The notes beneath the pieces are model-generated. The model was not told the DNA's origin and made no database searches. It was given only the letters and a program-made list of their open reading frames with translations. A program made the position numbers and the translations under genes. Below, in pieces: positions 33,940 to 44,395 of a stretch of 64,000 bases of DNA (its first letter is position 1; each line of letters opens with the position of its first letter). Origin of the DNA: Endomychus coccineus (taxonomy: Eukaryota > Arthropoda > Insecta > Coleoptera > Endomychidae); NCBI GenBank assembly GCA_958510875.1, contig OY294068.1, positions 166,417,962 to 166,481,961 of the forward strand, written 5' to 3'.

Positions 33940-34592
33940 GATACATTTTTTTTTCCTGAAACCTTTTGCAATGTCTTGAGTTAGCCCTACTTAACATAAT
34001 ACACCAAGTGAGATATGGAGCAAATGCCCCATAATAAACTCGAAAACCATTTGGTGCTTTTTTGGCCTAAATCACACCTAGCGCATTTTTTGGATCGCTG
34101 AGTACGAATATGAAGTCAAAAATACCAAATTGTAGATGGCGCTCGCGTAAAACCAGATGTAGCGCTCATTGGGTTAAATTTTTATATAACAAACTGAATA
34201 ACTCGATAACTACTTGTGATTTTTTGTCAAAAATCATACCCCGGGGGTTTTTGGAGTTGCTGATTACGAATTTTATGTGAAAAAAATGCTCTCGCGTAGA
34301 AGCACTAGTTTCAAAAAGATGTATATTTAACAAATACACATATTCGTTATTAATTAGTGAAAATTGAAGCTTTGGGGTTTTCAACTTCACTGATTATGAA
34401 TATAAACTCAAAAAATTGCAAATCATAGATGGCGCTACTAATTAGCGAAATATCGGTTATTTTATGGAAAAACGTTAAGTTATATAAAAATGATATTATG
34501 ACATCATATTTTTTTTAATGAAACTATCACGTAAGATATAACGAATATGCTGTAATAGAAATGTAACTCATAGATGATGGTCATCAGAAACA
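33940..34592 (+). repeat. Right copy of the ~660-bp direct repeat
   Basis: Diverged direct copy of 31061-31743, starting CCTGAAACCTTTTGCAATG and ending GATGATGGTCATCAGAA, about 2.87 kb downstream in the same orientation. It keeps the three-module organisation (cores at 34083, 34242 and 34373, followed by GATGGCGCT blocks). Small insertions and deletions relative to the left copy show that the duplication is old. Confidence 0.85.
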
Positions 34593-35142
34593 TACGTTTC
34601 GAAAATCGATCTAGTCAAGAATTTTATTTTTATTTTCAAGATTTCCTCGGTTATAGAACATACATACAGTATCGGAGATCTCTATGCTATACAATGTGTA
34701 TGATAATCTAATTGGACATATTTTTACTATGATACTGATGATTCCTTTTTAATACATATCATTCTTTGTACATAGGTATAATATTAGTATACTCAGGAAT
34801 ATATTTATTTCTGTATCTTTGAAGATATAAATAACGACACAACATATACCTGGGTATCTTCTTGGCTAACCCTGTTGTATCAACACAACCTTCTCGTGGT
34901 CTTACTTTTTTTTTGTATAATGCCATGACAGACACCTTGGCGCGAAGCATATACCACTGTCGATCCATATTGTCTCTTTTTTGGGAATGCTTACATTAGT
35001 CCATCTTTAACCACCTATTTTGTGGCCATGGTAAACTTTCGATGTACTACGGCCAAAATATATTTGTAGAGAAGTTAATGAGGATCGGTAGTGTTAGCGG
35101 GGGAAATATAAGAGAGGCAAGCGGAGGTCTGGAAACGCTATA
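34593..35142. other. No gene recognised
   Basis: About 550 bp between the right direct repeat and the long-TIR transposon; nothing recognisable. Confidence 0.5.
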
Positions 35143-37365
35143 CGGTGTATCTAAATAACACCGAAAAAATTAAACGGGTGATTCTGTGATGAAAATTAAT
35201 GTGAGTGTTTGGTATAAAATTTTTTGAAAAAACCCTCCCCGGAAAAGTTACACCCCTTCGAAAATTAAAAAAAAATGGTTTTTCTTTTTCATTTTCCCTG
35301 TATATCAAGCTAAAGACACGAAACTTGGTAAACATTATCTGTCAATAAGAGTACACTTTTTGAAATTTTTTGAACCCTGAAGTATGCTTAGAAGGGGTTG
35401 ATTATTTCAACCCCTAAGATATTTTTTCTTACAACTTTTTTTTAGATGAAAATTTTTTCTTTAAAAAAGTATGACTGAAAAGCCCAATCCATTGACTAAC
35501 TTTTTTAACTCTACAAGTTTTTTCTAAAACTTGAGCATTTATGAGAAAAAAATAAATAAGCTCATGTAAAATAGCATTTTATTAAACAACAGCCAACCAA
35601 ATTATGATTATGATTATGAGACTTCTACAACTAAAAACAAAAGTGAACAAACAATGAACAAAAACCTGTCGAATATCGACAATACAATTATAATAAATGT
35701 TGAAAATGACCGCCTTCAGCGTCAATACAAGCATCTAGCCTTTTCCTCATAGAATTGCGTATACGATGAAATATTCCTGGAGAATTTCTTATAGTTTCAC
35801 ACCCTGCCACAATGCGGTTTCGCAGATCATCGATATTTTCAACTGGGTTTGTGTATATCAAAGATTTCAGATATCCCCATATGCAAAAATCCAAAGGATT
35901 AAGGTCAGGGGAGCGGGCTGGCCAGTTTACAGGTCCTCCTCGACCTATCCATTGATTGGCATACACCTCATCCAGGTGAGTTCTTGCAAGTATACTAAAA
36001 TGAGCTGGTGCACCATCGTGCATAAACCATGAATGTTGCCTAATTTGAATGGGAACCTCTTCAAGAAGAACAGGTGATTCTTCAAGGAGATGACAATATG
36101 CTTCACCATTTAATCGTAGCGGAAGAAAATGGGGACCAATTAAATGATTATCAATAATTCCGAGCCACACGTTTAATGAAAATTTATACTGATGATTTCC
36201 TTCAAAAAAGCCATGAGGATTTTCGTCAGCCCAAAGGTGATTGTTGTGAAAATTTCTAATACAGTCTCTTGAGAAATTCGTCTCGTCAGTAAATAAAATA
36301 TTATCTAAGAACTGTGGTGCTTGGCCAATCATATTAATAAGCCACTGACAAAAAATCACACGGGGTAAAAAATCTCGAATCATTAACGCCTGCACCCGTT
36401 GAAGATGATAGGGATACAACATTTGTTCTTTTAAAATTCTAAAAACAACGGAATGGCTTACATGTAGGACACGAGCTATTTTCCTGGTACTAGTTTCTGG
36501 GAATTCTTCAATTGAATTAAGTACGGCTTCTTCTACAGCTGCAGTTCTAACTTCTCTAGTACGACCAGAATCATAACTTCTTTTTTCAAAATTACCACGT
36601 TCCCGCAAGCGTCGGTGAATAGTTGTGAACGTAGTATGATGGGGTAGTCTACGCTGTGGGTACTGTTCAGCATAAAGTCTTTGTGCTTCCAATGAATTAC
36701 CGTTAGCACGACCGTATGTAAAATGCATATCTGCCATTTCCAAATTCGAATATGCATTCATATTTTCAATCAACTAATATTTCCTACAATACACAATCAT
36801 AAAACTTGTGAAACAATAAGATGGGTGACAGAAAATGACACTACACAATCCTAGTGTCAGTATTAATGTTTTTATGCAAAGCACAGGCCACTAGACTTGA
36901 CGCAAAATACACTCGCGTTAGCTCATCTTTTTGAAAATGCATTGCATTTGATTTTTTTTCTCGTAAATGCTCAAGTTTTAGAAAAAACTTGTAGAGTTAA
37001 AAAAGTTAGTCAATGCATTGGGCATTTCAGTCATACTTTTTTAAAGAAAAAATTTGCATCTAAAAAAAAGTTGTAAGAAAAAATATCTTAGGGGTTGAAA
37101 TAATCAACCCCTTCTAAGCATACTTCAGGGTTGAAAAAATTTCAAAAAGTGTACTCTTATTGACAGATAATGTTTACCAAGTTTCGTGTCTTTAGCTTGA
37201 TATACAGGGAAAATGAAAAAGAAAAACCATTTTTTTTTAAATTTTCGAAGGGGTGTAACTTTTCCGGGGAGGGTTTTTTCAAAAAAAATTATACCAAACA
37301 CTCACATTAATTTTCATCACAGAATCACCCCTTTAATTTTTTCGGTGTTATTTAGATACACCCTG
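35143..37365 (-). mobile_element. Complete long-TIR Tc1/mariner-superfamily (DD41D) transposon
   Basis: The left arm (35143 to about 35552) and right arm (about 36951-37365) are inverted repeats of about 410 bp with high identity. The right terminus reads inward CAGGGTGTATCTAAATAACA and the left CGGTGTATCTAAATAACACC, the left having lost two bases. TA flanks both sides (35141-35142 and 37366-37367). The 2223-bp element contains one uninterrupted minus-strand transposase and no other gene. A related, internally deleted element sits at 48238-49653 with similar ends and similarly long arms. Confidence 0.93.
35688..36773 (-). CDS. Transposase, Tc1/mariner superfamily, N-terminal DUF4817-like HTH, DD41D
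   Basis: An uninterrupted 361-aa frame between the two long inverted repeats. Residues 8-60 (YSNLEMADMHFTYG, RLYAEQYPQRRLPHHTTF) form the first HTH of the type Pfam calls DUF4817. Residues about 75-130 (VRTAAVEEAVLNSIEE, STRKIARVLHVSHSVVFRIL, LYPYHLQRVQAL) form the second HTH. The catalytic core follows: D163 in LFTDETNF, D253 in FMHDGAPAHFS and D295 in SPDLNPLDFCIWGYLK. There are 41 residues between the second and third acids, hence DD41D rather than the DD34D of mariner. All three acidic residues are present, so it may still be functional. The enzyme would cut at the CAGGGTGTA termini and insert at TA. The start could be M1 or M5; the residues between are not diagnostic. Confidence 0.92.
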   Translation of the reverse strand: MIENMNAYSNLEMADMHFTYGRANGNSLEAQRLYAEQYPQRRLPHHTTFTTIHRRLRERGNFEKRSYDSGRTREVRTAAVEEAVLNSIEEFPETSTRKIARVLHVSHSVVFRILKEQMLYPYHLQRVQALMIRDFLPRVIFCQWLINMIGQAPQFLDNILFTDETNFSRDCIRNFHNNHLWADENPHGFFEGNHQYKFSLNVWLGIIDNHLIGPHFLPLRLNGEAYCHLLEESPVLLEEVPIQIRQHSWFMHDGAPAHFSILARTHLDEVYANQWIGRGGPVNWPARSPDLNPLDFCIWGYLKSLIYTNPVENIDDLRNRIVAGCETIRNSPGIFHRIRNSMRKRLDACIDAEGGHFQHLL

Positions 37366-37367
37366 TA

Positions 37368-38719
37368 TATATTGCCATGTGAAAATAATCGTATAGTTGT
37401 CTTCGACTCTTTTCGTGTTTATATACAATTAATAATTGTCTACCCAAACCATATTTTCAGCTATTTTTTCATAGAAATAATTATGGAACTCGCACAAACT
37501 TGCACAGAATATTATTGTAATGATGTTATTCCATTAAAAAAAAAAAGCATTCCTATTTAGCAGTTTTTTTTTATTTGAAGATTTAACTACGTCCCCATAA
37601 GCTTTTATGTTAAAATGTTGTTTCTTTGACTCGATATATTTAAAAACGGTGTAGTGAAACCCTCCAAAAAATTAGACGTATTCTTATATTGTTATTCTCA
37701 ACGGTCTGTAAAAATTTAACAAAATTTTATCATAAAAAACAATATCTACCGAACCTCCTTAACACAGTTATTGGAATGCACTCTCGTTCTATGAAACATA
37801 TCAAAATGGTTTCGTAAACGACTAGCGATAAAAGCACTTGCCTTGAGTTGCAATTGTGAAATAGCTCTAATTCTTTGTGCTTTGCATATGGGATACAAAT
37901 TTTACGAATGCAATACGACAATCGATAGCGGATTGTGTCGTGAATAGATTCAGCCAGCGAGCATTAATTGACAGCTGGAGAGCTACTTCACTCGGGCTCC
38001 GATCGAGGCCTAAATTATTCCACCTCACTTCGTCTTCACCTATATTCAAGATATAAGTCACTTTTTAAATTCCTAGCGAGGCTCAAATGAACATGCAAAC
38101 AATATAATAAAGATCTCATAATATTCACCAAAATTTTTGATAATTAATAACGAAAAATTATTCAAAACGAAAAATTATCAAACACCGACTATTTAGTATT
38201 CTAAGTGACTTCACTAAATATGGAATACCACTTCATATATTTGAATATTATCACATGTATCTAAGATTTATATAGTGAATTACTCAATAATCATTTTTAT
38301 ATTTTATTTCATAACGAATAAACGATATTAGTGAATCTCAGCGCTGAATAGATCACTTGATCACTCATACAATTTAAAATAAAAAATAAGATAAAAATTG
38401 ATCTGTCACTTAAGCATTACTATAACCGTACTCGGAAAACGTCGCTTCAAATAGCCATAATTCCCAAAATTCTTATTTGAATCCTAAGTATGATACGATT
38501 TCTTGAATCGGAAAAATGTACAGGTGTTTCGTTTAAAAAATGATCGATGATGTCATAGCCGTATCGAGCGTGAAGTCAGAATTGAAATCACTATTAGAAA
38601 ATATGTGCAGTTCAAAACAAAATTCAACCAGTGTTTTTTCCATTAATGGCTAATACCGTAGAAAATTAATTTATCCGGTACATTTGGACCGCAGTGTATA
38701 ATAGACAGGCTAGTACTAT
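37368..38719. other. No gene recognised
   Basis: About 1.35 kb of AT-rich sequence without recognisable coding or repeat content. Confidence 0.5.
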
Positions 38720-38955
38720 TATAATGTTTTTTCCACGCAAGAAATAATGTTTAATCAAGATGCGAAATTCACTTTTTTCCATGTTTACAAAAATCTTCAA
38801 GGTTGCTTTGAATGGGTGTCAAAACCGAACTGAATGACATATTCTGATAATCTTAATGCGTTCTAGTTAAATATGATAAATCACAAATGTCATGAGGGAT
38901 TTTCAATTGTGGCGCCATCTGTTCTATTTTTCAGGGACTTTTCACCTTGCCCTCG
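38720..38955 (-). mobile_element. Mariner fragment (5' end only)
   Basis: Homologous to the last ~250 bp of mariner B, from ATAATGTTTTTTCCACGCAA to the terminus CTTTTCACCTTGCCCTCG, followed by TA (38956-38957). It contains the transposase start codon region (CATGTTTACAAAAATCTTC upstream) and the first residues only. The other end is missing, so this is a truncated copy. Confidence 0.88.
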
Positions 38956-38957
38956 TA

Positions 38958-39799
38958 GTAGTAACAAATGTCCTTATAGAGAAATGTGCCTGTTTAGTTA
39001 GATATTTATCAATGAGAGAATTTTGGTAGAATGAACACCATTATATAGTACATAGACAAATAGACTGATATATATAGGAAAATGTCATGAACACCTTTGT
39101 GTACTGAACAGATTTCCCGGCTGTTTATTTTGCAGCATGGCTCTAACCGCATATACATCCTGCTTACAAGATACAATGACAACCTTCCGGATTCACATGC
39201 ATATAAATCTATGCAATACGTAATATCTAAATTTGCTAACATGAAGAATTACGACTGGGAATTTCCTACAAGACTACGATCCATATTTTACTATTATTTG
39301 CAGTCTAACTCAAACCGGAGGCATGATTTAGAGAGAAGCGTAATGTAGCATACTTTTTAATATATAACTAGGGATTTATTAATAGCAATTTATTCAAAAA
39401 TGATTATGTATATTTCTCTAATTCCGTTGTCTCATCGTACCAAATTTTCGTAACAGATGATACATAAAAATTCAAGTACTGTTATTCGTTAAAATTATTG
39501 CAGTGATTTGGCGATTTACACAACGAAAAATCAATAGGGGCTAACTGCAGGGGGGATGGGACAATTCGTCGTCGCCGACTCGTCTTCGCCGATTCGTCGG
39601 CGGCAGGTTCGTAGTAGAATAATTATTTTTTCTTGGAGTCAACTAATTATCCCCAAATTATCTTTATATCCTTTCATTATTATCAAGTTTTTTTCTATTT
39701 TTTTTAATGCTAACCAAAGAAGATATTTTCTGATTTCAACGATATATAACATAATAGGTCTAAAATAGCTGCAACATGAGAAAAAGTAAAGTGTTTGGT
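38958..39799. other. No gene recognised
   Basis: About 840 bp. A GC-richer patch at 39545-39610 contains repeated TCGTCG/CGCCGA words. Nothing else is recognisable. Confidence 0.5.
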
Positions 39800-40215
39800 A
39801 GATTATTTTATTTATTCTATGAAATATTTTATTCTCAATACAATAATATAAAAATAATAATATTGTTCAAAATCTTGTAAAGTAAAATTAATCCTGAAAC
39901 ATTTCTACGAGAATTTAGTTTTAATAGTTTGTAATGCCTAAGGCTATCGTCATACGTGTTAAAATGAAGTCTTCTATGAAATATAAAATTGAGGGAATTA
40001 ATGAATCGTTTTTGTATTTTTTCCAATCTATCAATGTATTTGATATGCAGTGGGTTCCATATTAGAGAGGCGTATTCTAGGTGACTACGGTAAATACGAA
40101 TTAATCCATCGAAACAGATTGCCGTGTATACCGATATTTTCTAGTTTAACAAACAAGGTGCTGTGATCTGCCTTATCAAATGCTTTTGAAAAATCTGTAT
40201 ACACTTGATATACTA
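39800..40215 (-). pseudogene. Jockey/CR1-group LINE remnant, internally deleted
   Basis: On the minus strand, reading from about 40213, VYTDFSKAFDKADHSTLF (RT motif A) and VKLENIGIHG occur, then directly SHLEYASLIWNPLHIKYIDR (about 40075) and KIQKRFINSLNF, with RHYKLLKLNSRRNVSGLILL and YKILNNII near 39900-39850. The RT motif B/C region that should lie between is deleted. The LEYxSxIWNP, EKIQKRF and RR blocks are the conserved C-terminal tail of many Jockey/CR1-like proteins. The 3' end runs into AT-rich sequence near 39800. It abuts the tandem array starting at 40243. Confidence 0.78.
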
Positions 40216-40242
40216 TGGAAGTTTTGTATTTTTCTTAAATAT

Positions 40243-41667
40243 GTATTCTAAAAAAATAGTTATTTTTACGAATCTTCTGTGCTTTTTCTGCTTTCATAAT
40301 AACTTAAAAATTTAGTAGGCTGCTGTCACAGTAACATACTTCGCTGTCATTGTGTAGCTGCTACAGCGTGTGTCACAGTAAAGCGTGAATTTTAAATATT
40401 TTTCAAGATGAATCAGGAAAATCAAGAATATTACAACATGATAGGAGCGTTTCATCCTGAGTAATAAAAGCTGTCAAGCAACCGGATAGCTCTATTTGCA
40501 AATGTACCCAGAGAGACGTAAGCCGTGTATACGAATGTATTCTAAAAAAATAATTATTTTTACGAATCTTCTGTGCTTTTTCTGCTTTTATAATAACTTA
40601 AAAATTTAGTAGGCTGCTGTCACAGTAATATACTTCGCTGTCATTGTGTAGCTGCTACAGCGTGTGTCACAGTAAGGCGTGAATTAGGAAAATCAATAAT
40701 ATTACAACATGATAGGAGCATTTCATCCTGAGTAATAAAAGCTGTCAAGTAACCGGATAGCTCTATTTGCAAATGTACCCAGAGAGACGTAAGCCGTGTA
40801 TACGAATGTATTCTAAAAAAATAATAATTTTTACGAATCTTCTGTGCTTTTTCTGCTTTTATAATAACTTAAAAATTTAGTAGGCTGCTGTCACAGTAAT
40901 ATACTTCGCTGTCATTGTGTAGCTGCTACAGCGTGTGTCACAGTAAGGCGTGAATTAGGAAAATCAATAATATTACAACATGATAGGAGCATTTCATCCT
41001 GAGTAATAAAAGCTGTCAAGTAACCGGATAGCTCTATTTGCAAATGTACCCAGAGAGACGTAAGCCGTGTATACGAATGTATTCTAAAAAAATAATTATT
41101 TTTACGAATCTTCTGTGCTTTTCTGCTTTTATAATAACTTAAAAATTTAGTAGGCTGCTGTCACAGTAATATACTTCGCTGTCATTGTGTAGCTGCTACA
41201 GCGTGTGTGTCACAGTAAAGCGTGAATTTTACATATTTTTCAAGATGAATTAGGAAAATCAAGAATATTACAACATGATAGGAGCGTTTCATCCTGAGTA
41301 ATAAAAGCTGTCAAGTAACCGGATAGCTCTATTTGCAAATGTACCCAGAGAGACGTAAGCCGTGTATACGAATGTATTCTAAAAAAATTATTATTTTTAC
41401 GAATCTTCTGTGCTTTTTCTGCTTTTACAATAACTTAAAAATTTAGTAGGCTGCTGTCACAGTAATATACTTAGCTGTCATTGTGTAGCTGCTACAGCGT
41501 GTGTCACAGTAAAGCGTGAATTTTAAATATTTTTCAAGATAAATTAAAAAAATCAAGAATATTACAACATGATAGGAGCGTTTCATCCTGAGTAATGAAA
41601 GATGTCAAGTAACCGGAGAGTTCTATTTGCAAATGTACCCAGAGAGACGTCAGCCGTGTATACGAAC
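40243..41667 (+). repeat. Five-copy tandem array (271-295 bp units) carrying a transposase 5' end
   Basis: Units begin with GTATTCTAAAAAAATA at 40243, 40537, 40808, 41079 and 41374; unit lengths are 294, 271, 271, 295 and about 294 bp. Each contains CAGCGTGTGTCACAGTAA and, in units 1, 4 and 5, a TTTTTCAAGATGAAT segment or its variant. Units 2 and 3 share the same 23-bp deletion that removes this ATG region, bounded by a short GAATT repeat. The last unit runs directly into the HTH part of a transposase (41640-41960), so the array is a repeated 5' end of that gene. Confidence 0.92.
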
Positions 41668-41960
41668 ATTTGTAACACTTCAAAACAATTTGTTAAATTA
41701 AGGCTCCTTTAGTAAACGGAGACCAAAATGTTACCACACAGAAGATTAATACTATTGAAGTCCTTGGCAATGCTGCTATGAACTCAGATACATCAATCAA
41801 GCAAGTTTAACAATATTCTGGCATTCCTCGATCTACGCTACATAGAATATTAAGAAGTAATATGTTCATATCTTATAAGATAAGAAAAGTGCATTCCTTA
41901 TAACCGGGAGAGGCAATTAGAAGGGTGGAATTTTGTAATTGGTACATCAGTAACCTGAGG
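41374..41960 (+). pseudogene. N-terminal fragment of a Tc1/mariner-type (DUF4817-like) transposase
   Basis: Starting in the fifth tandem unit, the reading gives MYPERRQPCIRTFVTLQNNL (about 41634) and GSFSKRRPKCYHTED, i.e. the first HTH. After a frameshift near 41750 comes VLGNAAMNSDTSIKQV, QYSGIPRSTLHRILRSNMF and YKIRKVHSL, IRRVEFCNWYISNL, the second HTH, ending about 41955. The catalytic domain is absent. These blocks align in order with residues about 38-145 of the intact transposase at 35688-36773, but the sequence is a different lineage. Confidence 0.75.
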
Positions 41961-42027
41961 CTCAGGACATCCTGGTACTATCGTCCTCTCCAGGGGATTC
42001 GCAGAAATACCTTCTACAAACGAATGG

Positions 42028-42497
42028 AACCTGTTAGGGAGGTACTCTTGACCATACGGGTCATGACCAAGACACTCAATAGTCACCTGGTGGTCAGGAT
42101 ACCCTGATGACCTAGGTCATCTCCATGGATTGAGTTTTAATATGCTGTGAAATACAACCAAATTCGTCTCTCGGGGGTTTTCGGAATCGCTGAATGCGAT
42201 TCCGGTGCTAGAATCGATCTACGATTATAACATTTTTGACATTAAAATGGAAAATATGTCAGTATTACTTTTTTCGCATTATAGAATAGTGCGAATGCGT
42301 ATGAATAGCATTTACACAGTAGTGTAAATGGTATTTTTTGAATTATTTGTTGTCGATATCATAGATCTGTTCAACAGATGCTTCGGTGATTGGTCCGATT
42401 GGAGGTGACCTAGGTCATCAGAGTATCCTGACCACCAGGTGACTATTGAAGGTTATGGTCACAACCGGCAACCTCAAAAGAACCTCCCTCACAAGTT
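42028..42497. mobile_element. Inverted-repeat element (~470 bp), non-autonomous
   Basis: Arms 42028-42125 and 42401-42497 are inverted copies. The inner parts share CAATAGTCACCTGGTGGTCA and TGATGACCTAGGTCA almost perfectly, while the outer parts are more diverged. The spacer holds a copy of the GGGGGTTTTCGGAATCGCTG core (42173) and a small ATTTACACAGTAGTGTAAAT hairpin (42310). There is no coding capacity and the target duplication is not clear. Confidence 0.7.
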
Positions 42498-43481
42498 TCA
42501 TCCCATTCCAAAAGATAATTTCACGAATTCAATGGAGACAAGTGAGACATTTTGGCTATAATTGGACATTTTTTCAACATTCTTAATTTTCCTCTGTAGA
42601 AATGCTGAAATACACATTAAAAGAAAAAAAATTGGTAACATTTTTTCTTGAATGACTTCCTGAATCGATTAAAAATTTTTATCAAAATCGGTTCATCCGA
42701 TTTTTTTTCCTCTGGCCTTTTTTGTGCTTTATTTCCTCGACTAAATCTCCGATTTTCTAAAACATTCTGTATTCTGGGAACTTATATAAACAAATTCTCA
42801 ATGTCTAGACCTTGCATCGAAGAAAGTAAGTATTCATATTATGTACGGTACGCAACTAGATTAAACTGATGTTCATCGGACTATATTGTATATCTATTTA
42901 TGTTAGAGAGTTATATTAGTTTCCATTAGTTCGGTATAGTGTTTAACCAAGCATAAACAATAATTACTTCCAAATTTACTTTGAACAATTCACATCTCCA
43001 TTATGTACATACACTTTGCTGAACTTTACCGATAGCCCAACATAATAACTGTGAATAATTCTGTAACTTGAAAAATTTAATTAATTGATTTGTCAATGCA
43101 TTTAAACAATTATGAATACACCTACTTTGTTAAATATCACTACGTTCATCAAACCGTTATTCAGAAACGTACAGTAGGGAAAATTGAAATATTAAACCGG
43201 GATATCATTGGTCAAGGGTGGTTGTGGAATCTAAAACGTGTTTCTTTCTTTACGTTTGAAATAATTATGTCACTGTCACACTGACATCATCAATAACCTA
43301 CAAATTTCATACCTATTTATTTCAGTTGTAAAACAATAATGAACTACAAATTAAAAATTATCTTGGTCAAGGGTGGTTGTGGAATGTAAAACGTGTCTTA
43401 CTTTAAATTTTTGAATATATTTTGTTGTGTCAGAATCTGTTAAGTCATTGTGCTGAAATTTTCTAATCCAGTTTTTGAATC
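42498..43481. other. No gene; one direct repeat
   Basis: TTGGTCAAGGGTGGTTGTGG occurs at about 43209 and 43365 (156 bp apart), each followed by AATSTAAAACGTGT. The second copy is about 100 bp upstream of the transposase at 43482 and might belong to its 5' end. Otherwise nothing is recognisable. Confidence 0.5.
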
Positions 43482-44395
43482 ATGCCTCTTACCACACAGC
43501 ACAAAATTTTCATGATTGAAGCCTATTTTCGAACGGGTGTGCTAGTTAATGGAAATTGGCAATACAGTCAACGTTTGTGTTTGGACAATTTTTATACGTG
43601 CCTTACAAATTGTGTTGAAGTGTTTCGCGAAACTGGTTGTGTGACTCATAAAGAAGGTGCTGGTAGACCAAGAGTTCGTACAGAAGAAGTTGTCAATGAC
43701 GTTCGTCAACGTATGGAAGAGGAGCCTGCAAAGCCTTTGAAACGTCTTTCTCAGGAACATGTGTTCTAATGGAACATGTCAGAAGATTTTAAAGGAAGAC
43801 TTGAACATGCATCCATATAAGATGCAAGCACATCAAGCTCTTCTGCCCGCAGACCACCCCAGACGCCTTGCTTACTGCCATTGGTATGTCAATAATTTAA
43901 TGAATGACGATCTTCTGGAACTTTTTTTTTCTGATGAAGCGTGGTTCCACCTTTCGGGATACATCAATTCTCAAAATATGCGAATGTGGAGCAATGATAA
44001 CCCTCATGTTTTTACTGAATCGCCACTATATGCTCAAAAAATCGGTGTTTGGATGGCAGTTTCTCGCAGAAGAATAATTGGGCCAATTTTTTTCGATTTC
44101 ACCATCAACGCAGAAAGGTACAGACACAAATTTTTAGCTGAATTTGTGCAACAGTTAAACGATGATGAACTTCGGTACGGTTATTTCCAGCATGACGGTG
44201 CAACAGCACATACTACACGAGTATATAAATATTGCTTTACTCCGCGAGTTTTTTGGTGACCGGCTGATAAGTTTGCATACAGAAGTTGAGTTTCCTCCGA
44301 GATCACCTTGTTTGACAATTATGGACTATTTCATATTTCCTTACTTAAAAAACAAGATTTTCCCAACTCCGGTAAATAATTTGCAAGAAAATGAC
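43482..44395 (+). pseudogene. Tc1/mariner-type transposase (second lineage), frameshifted
   Basis: Starts MPLTTQHKIFMIEAYFRTGV with NGNWQYSQRLCLDNF (first HTH), then VFRETGCVTHKEGAGRPRVR and EEVVNDVRQRMEEEPAKPLK to 43769. A frameshift near 43760 leads to CQKILKEDLNMHPYKMQAHQ. The catalytic blocks are FFSDEAWFHLSGYINSQNMR (about 43930), IGVWMAVSRRRIIGPIFF, and YFQHDGATAHT (about 44185). A second frameshift near 44215 leads to REFFGDRLISLHTEVEFPPR and SPCLTIMDYFIFPYL (about 44300), where SPC replaces SPD but the final aspartate is kept. About 40 residues separate the last two acids. It resembles transposases common in ants, wasps and Hydra. Terminal repeats were not found; after 44395 the sequence changes to an unrelated repeat. 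Confidence 0.85.

Noticed and set aside
40243..41667. CRISPR-like or satellite array
   Set aside because: The ~290-bp units are contiguous without unique spacers and contain a transposase 5' end; this is a tandem duplication in a eukaryotic repeat.
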